Assembly (NCBI GenBank): GCA_028386065.3
Contig: JAKUCV010001120.1
Coordinates: 16,875-80,874, forward strand
Origin: Turnera subulata
Taxonomy: Eukaryota; Streptophyta; Magnoliopsida; Malpighiales; Passifloraceae
DNA length: 64,000 nt
Direction: 5' to 3'
In this document: positions 47,489 to 59,770 of the stretch, piece by piece
How the letters are laid out: every line of letters begins with the position of its first letter
Position numbering within the stretch: position 1 is the stretch's first letter
The notes under the pieces: model-generated
Databases searched by the model: none
What the model saw: only the letters and a program-made list of their open reading frames with translations
What the model was told of the DNA's origin: nothing
Translations under genes and position numbers: made by a program

Positions 47489-50400
47489 ATGGCGAATCGA
47501 CTGAAGGAGGACGAGAAGAACGAGCGTATAATTCGGGGGCTCCTCAAGCTCCCTGAGAATCGCCGCTGCATTAATTGTAACAGTCTGGTATGTTCTCTTC
47601 TGTTGCTGTTTTTGGTTTCTGTTTCACGTCTATTGGTGATGGCTGGAGTGTTTGTTTTGAGTCTTTGCATTTTCGTGTGTGTGTCGTTTCTTTGATTGGA
47701 ATAAGATTGGATCATTAGAGTTGCGAAGTTTAATTGGTTTCCAAGTTTGTCGTATTTTGTTTCTTCATTTGGTAAGACGGATATTGGATGGAAAAATTCG
47801 AAGTTACGTTTGGTGGTTCTGGTATTTTTTGAAAACTTGAAAGCACAATGAAGGAACATATGCTTTGTCGTAATTATTGTTGAAAGAGATATGTGTGTAA
47901 GTCTTAACAAACCTAAACAAGATAGGTTGAGGAAATAGGTCTGAAATGTCTTAATGCCTTGGGTTTGGGCTTGGTAAATGTGAATAGCTGATATATCAGA
48001 AGAAAGCAGTTATTCTTGGGTGCCTGTTCCTCAGAAGTCAATTGAAATGGTTAGTGCACTATAGTTCCAATTCATGCTCAAAGATGCGGTTCCAACAATG
48101 GTAGGTATAAAAGGGGATTGCCAAATATACACTCGTTAAACCTGTAGGGATGCCAAACGAAGAGCTTTTGTTTGACTCCTAGTAGCAGACTATGAAAATG
48201 AATCATTTCAATCCTCCTCTCTGTCAGTCGCAACTTCTGTTTGAAGTGACTTTGAGTAGTTTTTCATGACATCATGAAGCCGATAGCGGTGGGTTCTGAG
48301 TCCCACATTACTAGTTTTGGGATTTACATTACTAGTTTTGGGACTGCATGTGTTATAATTCTTCTAGGGAAAGTGTTTTTATTTTTTCATAGAAGGCATT
48401 ACATATTCTTAACTTGACAGGGACCACAATATGTTTGCACAAACTTCTGGACGTTCGTTTGCACCACCTGTAGCGGGATACAGTGAGTGAAATTATCTTG
48501 TTTTTAAAGTTTCCGTTCAATTTCTCTGGGTTGATGTGCGAGGTTCTTTAGTTTAGTTGTTAAAAAATTCTTTAGTCTTTATGGGTTGCTTGCATTGAAT
48601 TATTTTGTAGCCGGGAGTTTACTCACCGAGTAAAGTCAGTGTCCATGGCTAAATTTACTTCACAAGAAGTAACTTCGCTTCAAGAAGGAGGAAACCAGGT
48701 ATATCTCTCCTCACCTCTATTTGGTACCTGTCCTGTTTTCTCCTGATCTTTTGGTTGTCTTCTATTTCTGTTGTGTTGGCTGATACCAGTCTCATATTCT
48801 CAGCGCGCAAGGGAAATTTATTTCAAAGAATGGGATCCACAGCGTCAATCTGCCCCTGACAGCAGGTTTTTGCTCACTCAAATTTGTCTTTCTTCACATA
48901 TCTTAGTGATGATCTCAAACTAACGCAAATTTTTATTTCCAGTAATGTTGACAGACTTCGGGACTTTATAAAGCATTTGTATGTGGATGGAAGATATACA
49001 GGTGAACGAAACTATGGCAGGCCTCCAAGTGGGAAGATGGTAAGATGCTGGATGCTAACATGATTCACTTTCCACCTATATCATGGTGAATTTGTTCTGG
49101 TTATCTTTGGATCTCCAATTTAATTCTTAGTGTTGACCATCATGCAGGGTGACCGGGAAGACCAATATGACAATAGGAGAAACGATGCATACCAAAAGGG
49201 CTCTAGGAGTCCACCATATGAAGAAACGTATGAACGCCGTTATAATGAAAGATCTAGCCCTGGTGGAAGAAGTGATGATAAATACTCCAGATATAGCTAC
49301 GATGAAAGAAGAAGTCCAGGATACGATCAAGAAAGCCGACAATATAATGACTACAGAAGAAGTCCAGCTCGTCCTGAAGTTGTCAATGATTGGCGTAGGG
49401 AGGATAGATTTGGAAATAGGTTATCTGATGGAGATTCAAAACATGAAGCTAGGTCTCCTGAACGGCCTAAAGAACCGGAGGCGTCCAGCCCCCCTGTTGT
49501 ACGACCTGTCAGAGAGATCTTGGGAGATAATGTAATACCTCTTCGTATAAGTGAACCTCCAAAAGGCAATGTTGGGAGGACTGCTGATGCCCCCGCACAG
49601 ACTCAGGTATAACCTATTTTCTCAATGCTTAGGAGTGCATTCCATGGTTAGAAATATTACATTATTATTCTGTTGATCTATATATTCTGTAGTCTTCGTC
49701 CTTATTTTTTCCATTCAGTGTGCCTTAATATCTGTCGTGCTTGCTCATATGCTAGTCTATATTTGATGATTCAGATAATAGTATATATATTCTGGATTGG
49801 AGCCTAATTTGAAGTGCATGTGGATGTATGTAACATTCTTTTCTTTCCGTGTTTGAACTGTCTATATGGAGATGACTCAAAATTGTTTGATTTAGACAAG
49901 CATATGTTTAACGACGCTTGCGATCCGTATGTGAAATATTCTGTTCTATTGTTGTAAAGTTTTCTTTTATTTTTTCTTTGGGCAAGTCTTCTTATCACGT
50001 TTCTGCATTTAACTACAGAGAACTGCTTCTTCCAGTAGTTTGGGATCCGTTAGTGGGAACACAGTGGAAGTGAAAGTGGAGAATACAAAAAGCTTAATTG
50101 ATTTTGATGCTGATCCTGAACCTCCTGCTGCTGGGGCAGTTCCACAGACACAACAAACGGCTACAACCCAGTCTATTGCCCAACCTGCAAGTGCTGCCAA
50201 TGACAACAATTGGGCCTCTTTTGACTTTGCTCCTGAGACTAAAGCACCTCAAGCTCCTTCAAATGCAAATTCACTGGAGTCTGTTCTATCGCAATTGTCT
50301 GTGCCATCTGGACCCAGTCATCCATCAGGAATGCCTGGTGTTGCTGGTGTTACTGTTGCACCTGCAGGGGCTGCATCTAGCTTACCCTTTAATTCTGGTG

Positions 50401-53222
50401 CTCCTGCGGCAGCACAAGTTAGTAACTTGTCCACATTGCCTGCCAGTGGATTGTCACCTACAATGCCTGTCAATGGTGGTAATTCCTTTGTCAATACTGA
50501 ACCAGGGCAATGGCATGGCATGCAGCAGCAGCAACCTCCTCTATTCCCTGCTTCCACTGGTATCTCCACTGCTCAACATTTTACACCACAATATACTGGG
50601 GCATCAGGCAATCAGGTAATCTGCTGGTGTAGTTGTTATGCATTGTAATATATGTGGTTTGAAATACTTAAAAGTCATTGCTTCCTGGGCTTTTCCAGCA
50701 GAACTGGAATTTGTCAGCTGCTCCAACTGTTCAGGCAACGGTGACAACTTCTGCAGGAGCACCTCAAGTTACCTCCTCCGAGGCCACTTCTTCCGGTGTA
50801 TCACCACCATCAGCTGTGGAAGTAAAACCAAGTGGAAGACAAGCACTACCTGAAGTATGCTTATTTTCTCATTTTATCCTCTTTCAATATTTTGTTGGAT
50901 TTGCTCTACTTTGCATGCAGATTTTGTGTATGCATTCTTATTATGCCCCGGTTTACATTTTCTGCAGGATCTTTTCACTGCAACCTATTCACATTATCCT
51001 GCACCAGTTCCAGGGTGGCAAACTGGTCCACCTCGTGGTATGGGATTCTTGCACTATAATCATGTTGCTGCGGTATGCTTACCAAAACCCTTACCAATTT
51101 ATCCCTGTCGTACTGGTTTCATAGTACTCATGCATGAATTGTGCATAATGCATCTATCTACATTGCAGCCTGTGCCAACTTTTCCCCAGCCGTCAAAGTC
51201 TGCAAATCCTTTTGATCTCAATGAACCGGTGCAAGCCCAACCAGTATGTGATTTACTTATCTTCTTTAATTATTTATGCTTTTGTTGAATTTGATTTAGC
51301 ATTACCTTCATAAAGTTACACAAAAAGAGAAGTAAAATTTTGTTGTCCGTCAATGCACTGAATAATGATCTTTATGGCTAACATTTTATTTGCTACACCA
51401 AATGATGTGGCAGTATATGGGGCTTGTCCATGGTAATTGCGTGACTGCAACATTATATGGTGTTGTAATTTTTTAAGACTACTGCTTTTCTTTAACATTC
51501 CTCTTTGGCACATCGTTATTACTCTTTCTGCTTTATTTGTTGCAGTGAGTAAAATTGTTGAATCCAAACATACACCTGCTATTTTTTATGTCAACGTATT
51601 TGAATTTAATAAATTGAGAAGTTTTCCTTATATATGTTTCCTATGCCTACGTAAGCAATTAAAAGACTCTTTAGTTTTTTTTGGTTGAGAAAGACTATTT
51701 AGATTGATCTCAATATGAAGCATATAGGTTTTGTTCCCTTGTATATATAAAGTTGTCAGTTGATTAGCTTTTAGTATACCTCGAGTTTTCCTTTTGTCCC
51801 GATCGTGTACCCCGGAGTTTCTCTGTCCCTTTTATGTACCCCAAGTTTTAATTTTTGTCCCTTTTATGTACCTCGGGCAGCCCAAGCGATGACATGGCCA
51901 TTTACCGGGGTCCACTTGACACGTGTCGCAATTCTATTGGCAATACATGTATATTATTATGGGTCCCACTTTATTTCTCAAATATTCTAATTCGTGGGTC
52001 CCACAAAAGTTCCCACATGTCACCAATGCCATTATGCCACGTGTCAAGTAGACCCGAGTAGATGGCCATGTCATCGTTCGGGCTGCCCGAGGTACACAAA
52101 AAGGACAAAAATTTAAACTCGGTACAGAAAAGGGACACAAAAACTCCGGGGTATACGATCCAAAAGAAAAACTCGAGGTATATAAAAGGTGCTTAACCCT
52201 TGATTTAAACTACCGTGACATTTTCTTCTTGAAATGCAGTTTCCTTCCCTCTCTTCCTTGCAATCTGCTCTACCGAATATGCCACCCACTGCAGGCCTAC
52301 ATCGTACAGCCAGCCTCGGTAGTCCCTCACCAGCATGGATACCATCTCAGTCATCACCTTATCCGTCAGCCTTGCCTTCACAGACACCCCCTTATGCAGC
52401 AGGAATGCCTCCAAGTAAAGTCAAACGGCTATTTTTACTGTTTCACTCATTTAATGCTCATCTTTGGACTCATGAATTGCTTTGCTTGTGTTTTGAATAT
52501 CTCAGGGGCATATATGGCTCAACAAGTACCTGGTAGCATACCACTTTCAGGGTAAACATTTGTTTTGTGCATTTTATGTTTGAAGATTACTTCCAAAACA
52601 TGACCTCACTGCTAGAATGAGACGGTCATTTTCTTCCTTGCCATATGTTGTTTTATTGCATACTATTTTTTTTGCCTTTTGGTTTGAAGTATTTGAATGT
52701 CCTTGAACTTTTAAGAGTTCCCTTTTCGATTGGATATAGCCATCTTATGAGCAAAAATTTTATTTGCATTTAATTGACAAGGTTTAGTGAGAAAATGCTG
52801 TTAAAATCCACTGGGTAAGTCTATCGGTGATGATCATGGAATTTGGTAGCAAGTCATAATACCAAATCTTGCTACCCAGTTTGTCAGGACTTTCTTTTGG
52901 TATGGGTAAAGTAAGAAGACTATTATATTTCCTCTAAAAAAGGTCATGTGTCACTGATTGTGAAATGTCTCTACCGAAGAAATTAAATGTTGTCCATGAC
53001 ATTGTGCAGGACGATATTTAAATCATCGCACATATGTATCATGCATGCACAGCTTATTTGAGGTCCTTAATGATTCTTTGCAGGAACCAAGCAATAGGTG
53101 GTTTTGGCAGTGAGGGGGCTACTTTTGGTGCCATTAATATGGATCAACAGGTTGGAGGTAGATATTCGGCCCCTCCAACGCCACAACCTTTCTCTTCTGT
53201 AGGAGGGAACCCTTTTGGGTAA
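47489..53222 (+). CDS. AGD14: Arf GTPase-activating protein, AGD14/ZIGA4 type
   Basis: Activates GTP hydrolysis on ARF small GTPases in vesicle traffic (family role). Coding exons: 47489-47587, 48421-48482, 48611-48698, 48804-48865, 48943-49039, 49148-49606, 50019-50615, 50699-50854, 50968-51072, 51169-51243, 52240-52414, 52506-52551, 53084-53222. Phases agree and give 719 aa. The ArfGAP zinc finger has C27, C30, C47 and C50 in the CX2CX16CX2C spacing, followed by IHRE with the probable catalytic Arg55 and HRVKSVSMAKF. Residues about 137-290 are Arg/Ser/Tyr-rich and charged. The rest is Pro/Ser/Gln-rich, with FDLNEP and two NPF motifs (one in NPFDLNE, one at the very C-terminus, NPFG), as in the plant AGD14/AGD15-like group. 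NPF motifs bind EH domains. Intron 10 holds a foldback MITE. Confidence 0.95.
51766..52200. mobile_element. Foldback MITE in intron 10 of the ArfGAP gene
   Basis: Nearly palindromic 435-bp element. The left arm (TACCTCGAGTTTTCC, then TGTACCCCGGAGTTT, TCGGGCAGCCC, GATGACATGGCCAT, CACTTGACACGTG) is mirrored by the right arm in reverse order. A possible short duplication TTGATT lies at about 51760-51765 and 52200-52205, but it is not a clean full-length one. The left end seems a few bases shorter than the right. The arms hold ACACGTGTC/CCACGTGTC, which look like G-box cores. No coding capacity. Confidence 0.82.
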
Positions 53223-54648
53223 GGAAAATAGAAAATATTTATGATCCCACAAGGGAAGCATTACCTTGTTGCTTCCTGCCAAAATGCTGGGTGGAAAGTT
53301 TTTGATTTCTCAAGGTGGTACGTTAAGGATTCAGCCAAATTAGGCTTGCCCATGCGTAGCATCTATGGTTCAATGTCCAGATGAAACTTGGAAAATTTAG
53401 TCCATGAGAGAGAGAGAGAGAAAGCAGCTGTAATTTATAGGGTTATACACCTCCTTGAGGATTTAGGTTTGCTTTTGTTGCTGCAATGGTGTCCATAGGT
53501 ATTTGTATTGTATATTGGGGTCAGTCATGTGTGTTGCTTGCTGCCCTAGAAGTTGTACCATTTTTTACCCTGTATGATTTTTGCGGTGTCACCATCATTG
53601 TGGTGAGATTTTTGAGTCTCTGCAATGTTTATGAAGAGATATTGAACAGGAGAGTAACATTTGTATGCAAATATCCCGAGTGCTGAGATTGCTTTTGTGA
53701 CTTGGTGTTCACGAGTTTTACTTTCTGACTATACTGTGCTTACCATTCTTAGCCCTTAGCTAGGGCATTTGTAATGCAAAATTTTCCAGTTATGTACTGC
53801 TACAGCGTGCTATGCTGTCGTCAAACTAATTTTTTGAACCATGGCAGGTTAAGTACAATGATTGGTCTTGATAAATTGGTCTCTGTAAGTTTCTGCCAGT
53901 GTTTGGCCATACCCTGTCGACCTTGCCCCTCGTCTGGTGTGTTACTATGTGTGTATATATTGATGGAGTCTGCTGATGTGCCTTTTCTGTCGACCAGATA
54001 GGTGGTTTTTCTTTTTCCCGCTGTTTTGAATTCTGATATACTTTGCTGCTGTCGACCGGCAAAAAGATAATGAAAACTTTATGCACGTTGAAGAGTTTGA
54101 TTACCATTGACGATTGATGAGTGAAAGATTGTGGAGTTTCTCTTAATCTTTAGCAACACTGTCAAAAGTTGTGGGCGGTCAATGTGGCTTTTGGTCTCGG
54201 TTGGCTGTAACGACAAGATGGTATATGGCTACCAACTATCAATAAATTCTTCCCTGGCAGCGTCGTTATCTGTTAACACTCTACCTGTTAGTAAAAGAAC
54301 ATAAATTTCATTTTCTTTTTCCTTTTTGCTCCCTTCCCTTTCCAGTCTGCTTTCAATTTGAACATTACACAACCGTTCTGAACTTGGACAAGCAAGCGAT
54401 TTCATTTTGTATTCATTTTCCCCTTTTCATTTTCCTCGGCCAGAGGGGATTGGATTACAAGGTGAGAGAGAAAGAATAGAATTAATCTGTTAAATACATA
54501 AACAGGGGTATGCTTCTCCTTCTCTGGCTCGAGATTCGTGTATAATGCCAACATCTTCTACCTGCTAGCTACTAGTCCTTGTCTGACTACCATGCGTATG
54601 CACGTAGGACAAATGGGAAAGAGCAGTTGTAAGTTGCTTTGAAGACTT
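53223..54648. other. Convergent 3' ends of the ArfGAP and Serinc genes
   Basis: The two genes point at each other. The ArfGAP 3' UTR should lie in the first several hundred bases and the Serinc 3' UTR just below 54649. A short GA repeat sits at about 53406-53421. No other gene recognised. Confidence 0.5.
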
Positions 54649-57600
54649 TTACACGTCGAAAGTGGATTCTGCTGCTTGTCTGTTCTTCAGTATGATTGGA
54701 GCCACCAGCATCCACACTGCACATGGTCGTGTAAGGTGAAACTAATAAGATACTTCTTGTTGTCTTCGTCTAGCTTTCTTGGGCATAAAAGAAAAATTTT
54801 CAGGGATCTAAATTCCCTACTAAATCTTTTAATTCAAGTACTTACGGTAAACACAAACTGCAAGCCATTCGTTCACAATTCTGACCCAAGCACTCGTCCA
54901 ACCTACATCAATGGTCCATCTGCAGAAAAGCAAGTGGAGAGACTGAGATATACATATATGGGTGGGTAAAAGGGAAGAGGCGAAGAAGAGACTTTCACAA
55001 AAGAAGAAGAAGACATACTTTGCAATGGCATGATGAGTATTCCAGCCAATCAATAGCATCGCAAAGTACATTGCTCCTGTGGCGAAAACAAAGTGGAAGA
55101 AACCATAACCATATGGAACATCGTCCTCTGTCCTCGACTCACGCTTCCTGAACTGCAGCTGTACTTAGTAAGTTGTCCGAAATTTTGTAATGCTGATTTG
55201 TTGGAAAATTGAACAGTGGAAATTACCTGAAAACATTGGGAATCAATGCCTGTGGAAAATGTTGCAATAACAATTGCAAGTAGTGCGACGATAAAGCTCT
55301 GTCAACATATGATCACCACTGTCATGTTGGGGACAGGTTGATATAAAACTTGAAACTGTGAAAGCAGTTCAAACTTTTGGGCTTGTACTATATTATTATA
55401 ACAGCTATTTAAAAGCTTGATTCCTTTTTCATATATCCGAAACCCAAATCAAGCTTATAGTTTTTCATATCCTGAGCCATCATAAGATCAATGCCCTTAT
55501 GGAATCTTTGAAGGATCAAGACATTACTATAATGGTAAGCCAGTCTGTTTTCCTGGAAGCCTCCGCCTTTCTGTTGCAACTTTCCCCTGCAGGTTCACTG
55601 GAAACACAAATTGTAACAAAATTCATTATACTGGTAAAGACCACTTAGTTTAAATTGGAGCTAATGTTTTCAAATTTGCACTTTATTTCAAGTTCACTCC
55701 ATCCAAAACTACCGGCTTTCATGAATCGAGTATATGTTAGACATCAAGCACCAACACTCTGCTTTTGGTGCATTGCTCCTAAAACTGGTAAACAGAAGCA
55801 AAGGAACAGACACAGCCTAGCAAGTTTTTATCTTTAATGGTCTTCAATTTTTTATCCGTAGTCATGTGACCACTTACAGATAAAACCTTCCACTTCCCAT
55901 GAAAAATTTTCGTTTTTTATGGTTTTATGCATATTGTATCATGCAGGTTTTCACTAAGGTTAAGAACTTATGGGGAACCCAAAAGTAGAATTGATTTGAT
56001 CTCAGAGAAAAATAAGAATAGAGCCATGCCTCCTTATGGCACACCAGCAAAGGAATACCACATAAAGTCCCATGAGCCCCGGAGTCAAAAAGCCTGCGTT
56101 CACCTGTTCCACACAGAAATTACCAACCTTTTATCACACTGCTCCCCAATATAAATGAACTAAATCTTCAAAAGCGAGTTTCAGGAGTTACTTTAGGATG
56201 GAGAGAGACACTGGTCATGAGTTGGAGAAGCACCAGAGTCCAGGAAATGAAGAAAATGTTGAGGAGACAAGAGGACTCAGGTGCATACCAAATGTACATC
56301 AAAATGATTCCAACCAGGCATACCACATATGCAACAGTTGCAATAAGCATCACATGGACATGGCTGCAGTAAAATAATGCACTAGATTAGCAGCAATTAT
56401 TGATGGACTTACACTGAATATATTCCAATTGCAGAATAGCATCACAATCTAAACTGGGTGTGATGAGTAAATTTCCAATAACCGTTGAAATCTATAAAAT
56501 TTTTTGGCAAAAGCATGAAAAGACTCGGGTTCAATATCTGTTTCAGGACAAGGAAACTTACCATCTCTCAGCATATTTCTCAGAATGGCAGCAATCATTC
56601 AACCATCTTATAAAGCTGATTACACTTATTAGCTGAATTAGGAGAAAGACCCTGCAAAACAGTTCCTGAAAAGTTAAATAAGAATCTCACTGCACTTTAG
56701 CAAACTATCTACGGTGAGAATTATCTCAGTTCCCTAATAAGATTATACATGTTTTGTAGACGGAAATTTAGAAAAGGAATCACATTTACCCTGCACCAAA
56801 GTGTGCAATTTCTCCTGCAATAAGAAAAATAAATCAGATATAATGAAATACTATATCAGAATCTGGAAAAAAGCAAAAGGAAAGAAAGAAAGCTAATATT
56901 TGTATAGCTTGGTAGAATGTAGAATCGAACTTACCATAAATTTGAATAAAGGCTGAAGGAATCAAAAAGGATAGAATTGTCAAGCCAATCCACATTGCAA
57001 TTTTGGCAGTCCACCATCCAGAATGCCATGGATCTCTGGAATCATTCAACTTTGAGGTGCCAATAGTTGAAAGAAACATAATGATAAAAAATATCTATTC
57101 CTGAGTTAAGGTACAATTCTAAAGTAAACATAAATAAATAATGGAATTAAAGCTATTATTGGTGTAGCCAAAGTGTATTGTCAACTGGGTTTTATTATTC
57201 GTGGATTTCATACTTCAACTCGAAGAATAAGTTCATAATTTGTTGTGATACACTGTAGAAGATGCCACGGAGCATTTAGAAAAGAAGCTAAAATTGATAA
57301 TTTGAATGCTAATGACTTAACTGGTGTTGATGTTACTTTGGATCATCATAGTAACTTAAAAGCTACTAAGTACTGATCACAAGGATACAAAACATCCCAA
57401 GCTAACACGCAGAACGGCTTCAGCACCCGAACAGTCAGATTTACCAGCACAAACTTTTAGTTCTGCAACCATAGTTCCATACCAAATGTCTGTTAGCATC
57501 ACATGCTAATGGTACTAGTCTGATCAACAAGCAAATAATGCAGAACCAGTACTTGTCATCAATGCCTAAGTCTAAAATCAATGATAAATTGTAAGTAGCA

Positions 57601-57854
57601 GCTAGAGTAGTAGAGGAAGAAGAACTGGTGGGTATTAAGGCAATGAGGAAAGGCATCTTACTTTCCATTTCTGACAAGGCAGCATGACCATAGTCTCTCG
57701 CAGCCCATGCTAGCAAATTTGCAACAAGGAACATCAACCCATAAACATATCTAGCCACCCATGGATTGGAGCCATTGCGGAATTGACCAAGCCAGGAGGG
57801 GTCCTTCAGTACCACCGCATGCCTCTCGTTCCTGCTGTTCCCACTACTCTCCAT
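54649..57854 (-). CDS. Serinc/TMS-family multi-pass membrane protein
   Basis: Serinc (TMS1) family, 10-11 membrane spans. Animal members are linked to serine incorporation into lipids and to lipid scrambling; the plant role is unclear. Coding exons: 57662-57854, 57389-57462, 56935-57094, 56790-56814, 56562-56651, 56192-56363, 56030-56103, 55528-55597, 55227-55298, 55019-55152, 54846-54919, 54649-54716. They join in phase to 401 aa. Landmarks: ARYVYGLMFLVANLLAWAARDYG, GAEAVLRVSLGCF, DPWHSGWWTAK, PSAFIQIYG, YIWYAPESSCLLNIFFISWT, SLHPKVNAGFLTPGLMGLY, DDVPYGYGFFHFVFATGAMY, TIDVGWTSAWVRIVNEWLAVCVY. The fourth coding exon has only 25 nt. The intron below 56030 has a GC donor. The last exon was found from a GTAAGT donor inside an open frame that would otherwise stop early at 54829. 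Position suggests the counterpart of Arabidopsis At3g24460 (from memory). Confidence 0.95.
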
Positions 57855-59545
57855 TTGATCTCCTTCAAACCAGCAATATCCTTCATCCCATGAAGTATCA
57901 AAGTCCAATACAATAATGCATGATCTCCATTCCTGTAGTATAATACCCCACTCTGCCAGGCGCAGAACTTGAAAAACAGACCAAAAAGAAAACACCCTTC
58001 AACCGGTCTTGCAGGAATGTTCTTAATTAGGCTTCAAAAAGCAGTAACCCCCGTTTTCAGGCCACAAATTCTCTCCACTGGAATATGTATCACTCAGTGC
58101 GGCACTAGCAGCCCTGCAAGGGGAAATGGTACATGTACCATTAGTTATTCCACTTTGCAAAAACGAGATTTATTTCTCCCGTACGCAAAGTTGTGGATTG
58201 GAAAGATGCCCCATCCTATGAAGAATAGCACCTATAGATATTATAATGACAGAATTATGCCGCCTGGATATAGATGGATCCCAATCTTTCTTGTTTAACA
58301 TTAAATATGTGATAAAAAAAATTATGACTCCACATGCACATGCACTTTCACAAGTGTAACTCAAAGAATAGATCCCACAACTGAAAAGGAACATAAAAAT
58401 ATGCAAATTCTTCTAGCAACGAAATAAGAGAAGATGAATCACAGGCAAAAGGATGGATAACATAAGAACGACCTATTGTTGTCACCCTGCACCCTTCTTT
58501 AAAACCTATGATTATTGATCTAGTAGTGGTCCAAACCTAGTCAAAGTCAGAATTGCAGGTGTGAAAATTTCTGGTAGGATTGGGCTGCTGGCTGGTGCTT
58601 TTATATCAGTACAACGTGCATCCATACACAATACTATAGTATTAATACACTACTTGATCAAAATGAGCCAGAATCTTTTTCCTTTAGGTACCCATTTTCA
58701 ACACCACTTCCTCGGGAGACGTGAGCGCCTCTAATCAGTGAAAAAGAGTAAAAGAATCTTTCCTTCTGTTGCAAGTCTACTTGAATCATCTTTCTTTGCC
58801 AAAAGGGTAAATTCAATAAGCTTAAAAACATTCTTCGGACGGTTCTACCCTTCTCTTTTCAAGATGACTGATGTTGAAATTTGGAAGTTTCTGACGAGCG
58901 GCGGGGGTAAGCATGGTAATGAGACATCACAACCACTCATGGAAAAGTACTACAGATTAAGCTAATGTTTTTTTTCCTTTTCCCTGTTCTAACAGATGAA
59001 GACTCCAGATACTGGGTTGCCCTCTAATCATTAGTTTCTTCCCCTGTTCAAGACAATTCTAACCCACATTTTGCTTTTTGTAAACAAATTAACCTACTTT
59101 ACTTTCTGTTTGAGTTGTTAAGGAAATGCAGGAAAACTGCAGGGGAAGAAGATAAAATTAATGAATTTGGCTCTCAAGGAAAAGGCTGCTTCTTCCTTTT
59201 TCTCAACAGTTTGAGGAAAGAAAGAACTCAGTTCAACCCAGAATTCAAAGGCTGCTTGGTCCAAAACAGAGCTCTTTTAATTAATTAGTATAATATCTTA
59301 TCCCCAGACAAAACCTTCTCCTTCTAGGTGATCATGTTTGTTTAGACCTGATCGATTTTGGTAAAAGTAAAGTAAAAAGTGTTCCTTAATCATCAACAGG
59401 ATTTGAAAACAATGGCAAAGCACAAAGAACAAGGACATTAATCAACAAACCCAATGTGACTCTCGAGCCAACCCAGTAACGTGACTTTGGCTCAGTTTCT
59501 AACTAATATGAAAAGAATGCAAGAACTTGGAACAAGAAAATGTAC
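57855..59545 (-). other. Serinc gene leader region, probable long 5' UTR intron
   Basis: On the minus strand a donor CTCCCAG|GTACAT has its exon edge at 59546. Acceptor-like sites TACTACAG and TTTTTCAAG lie within 150 nt above the start codon at 57854. A long leader intron is therefore likely. If the TACTACAG acceptor (exon edge near 57933) is used, the leader carries a short upstream open frame of about 10 codons beginning with ATGGAGATC. The stretch itself shows no other gene. Confidence 0.5.
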
Positions 59546-59700
59546 CTGGGAGAAAGTGAATATGCAGCAGGACAAACCAGGCCAACGTTGTACTTGACAA
59601 GTTACCGATCTCTCTCTAATTTCAATGTAAAGAACACAGAGAGAGATAGAGAGAGAGGGGGAGAGAGGAGCGAGTTTCTGATTTGTTATTTGTTTGTTTT
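59546..59700 (-). promoter_or_regulatory. Serinc gene first 5' UTR exon / promoter side
   Basis: CT-rich on the minus strand (GAGAGAGA on plus at about 59638-59668), ending at a donor at 59546. This is typical of plant leaders. Start not defined. Confidence 0.45.
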
Positions 59701-59738
59701 GGTTGTTTTATAAACAACCTGGTCTAAAAATGTTGAGT

Positions 59739-59770
59739 GAAAGAAAGAAAGAAAGAAAGAAAGAAAGAAA
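59739..59770. repeat. (GAAA)8 microsatellite
   Basis: Eight perfect GAAA units in the presumed promoter of the Serinc gene. Confidence 0.95.

Noticed and set aside
54829..55071. Serinc protein ending at the stop at 54829
   Set aside because: The frame crosses a GTAAGT donor at 54845, and a downstream exon (54649-54716) restores the family C-terminus in phase. The frame also runs through an intron.
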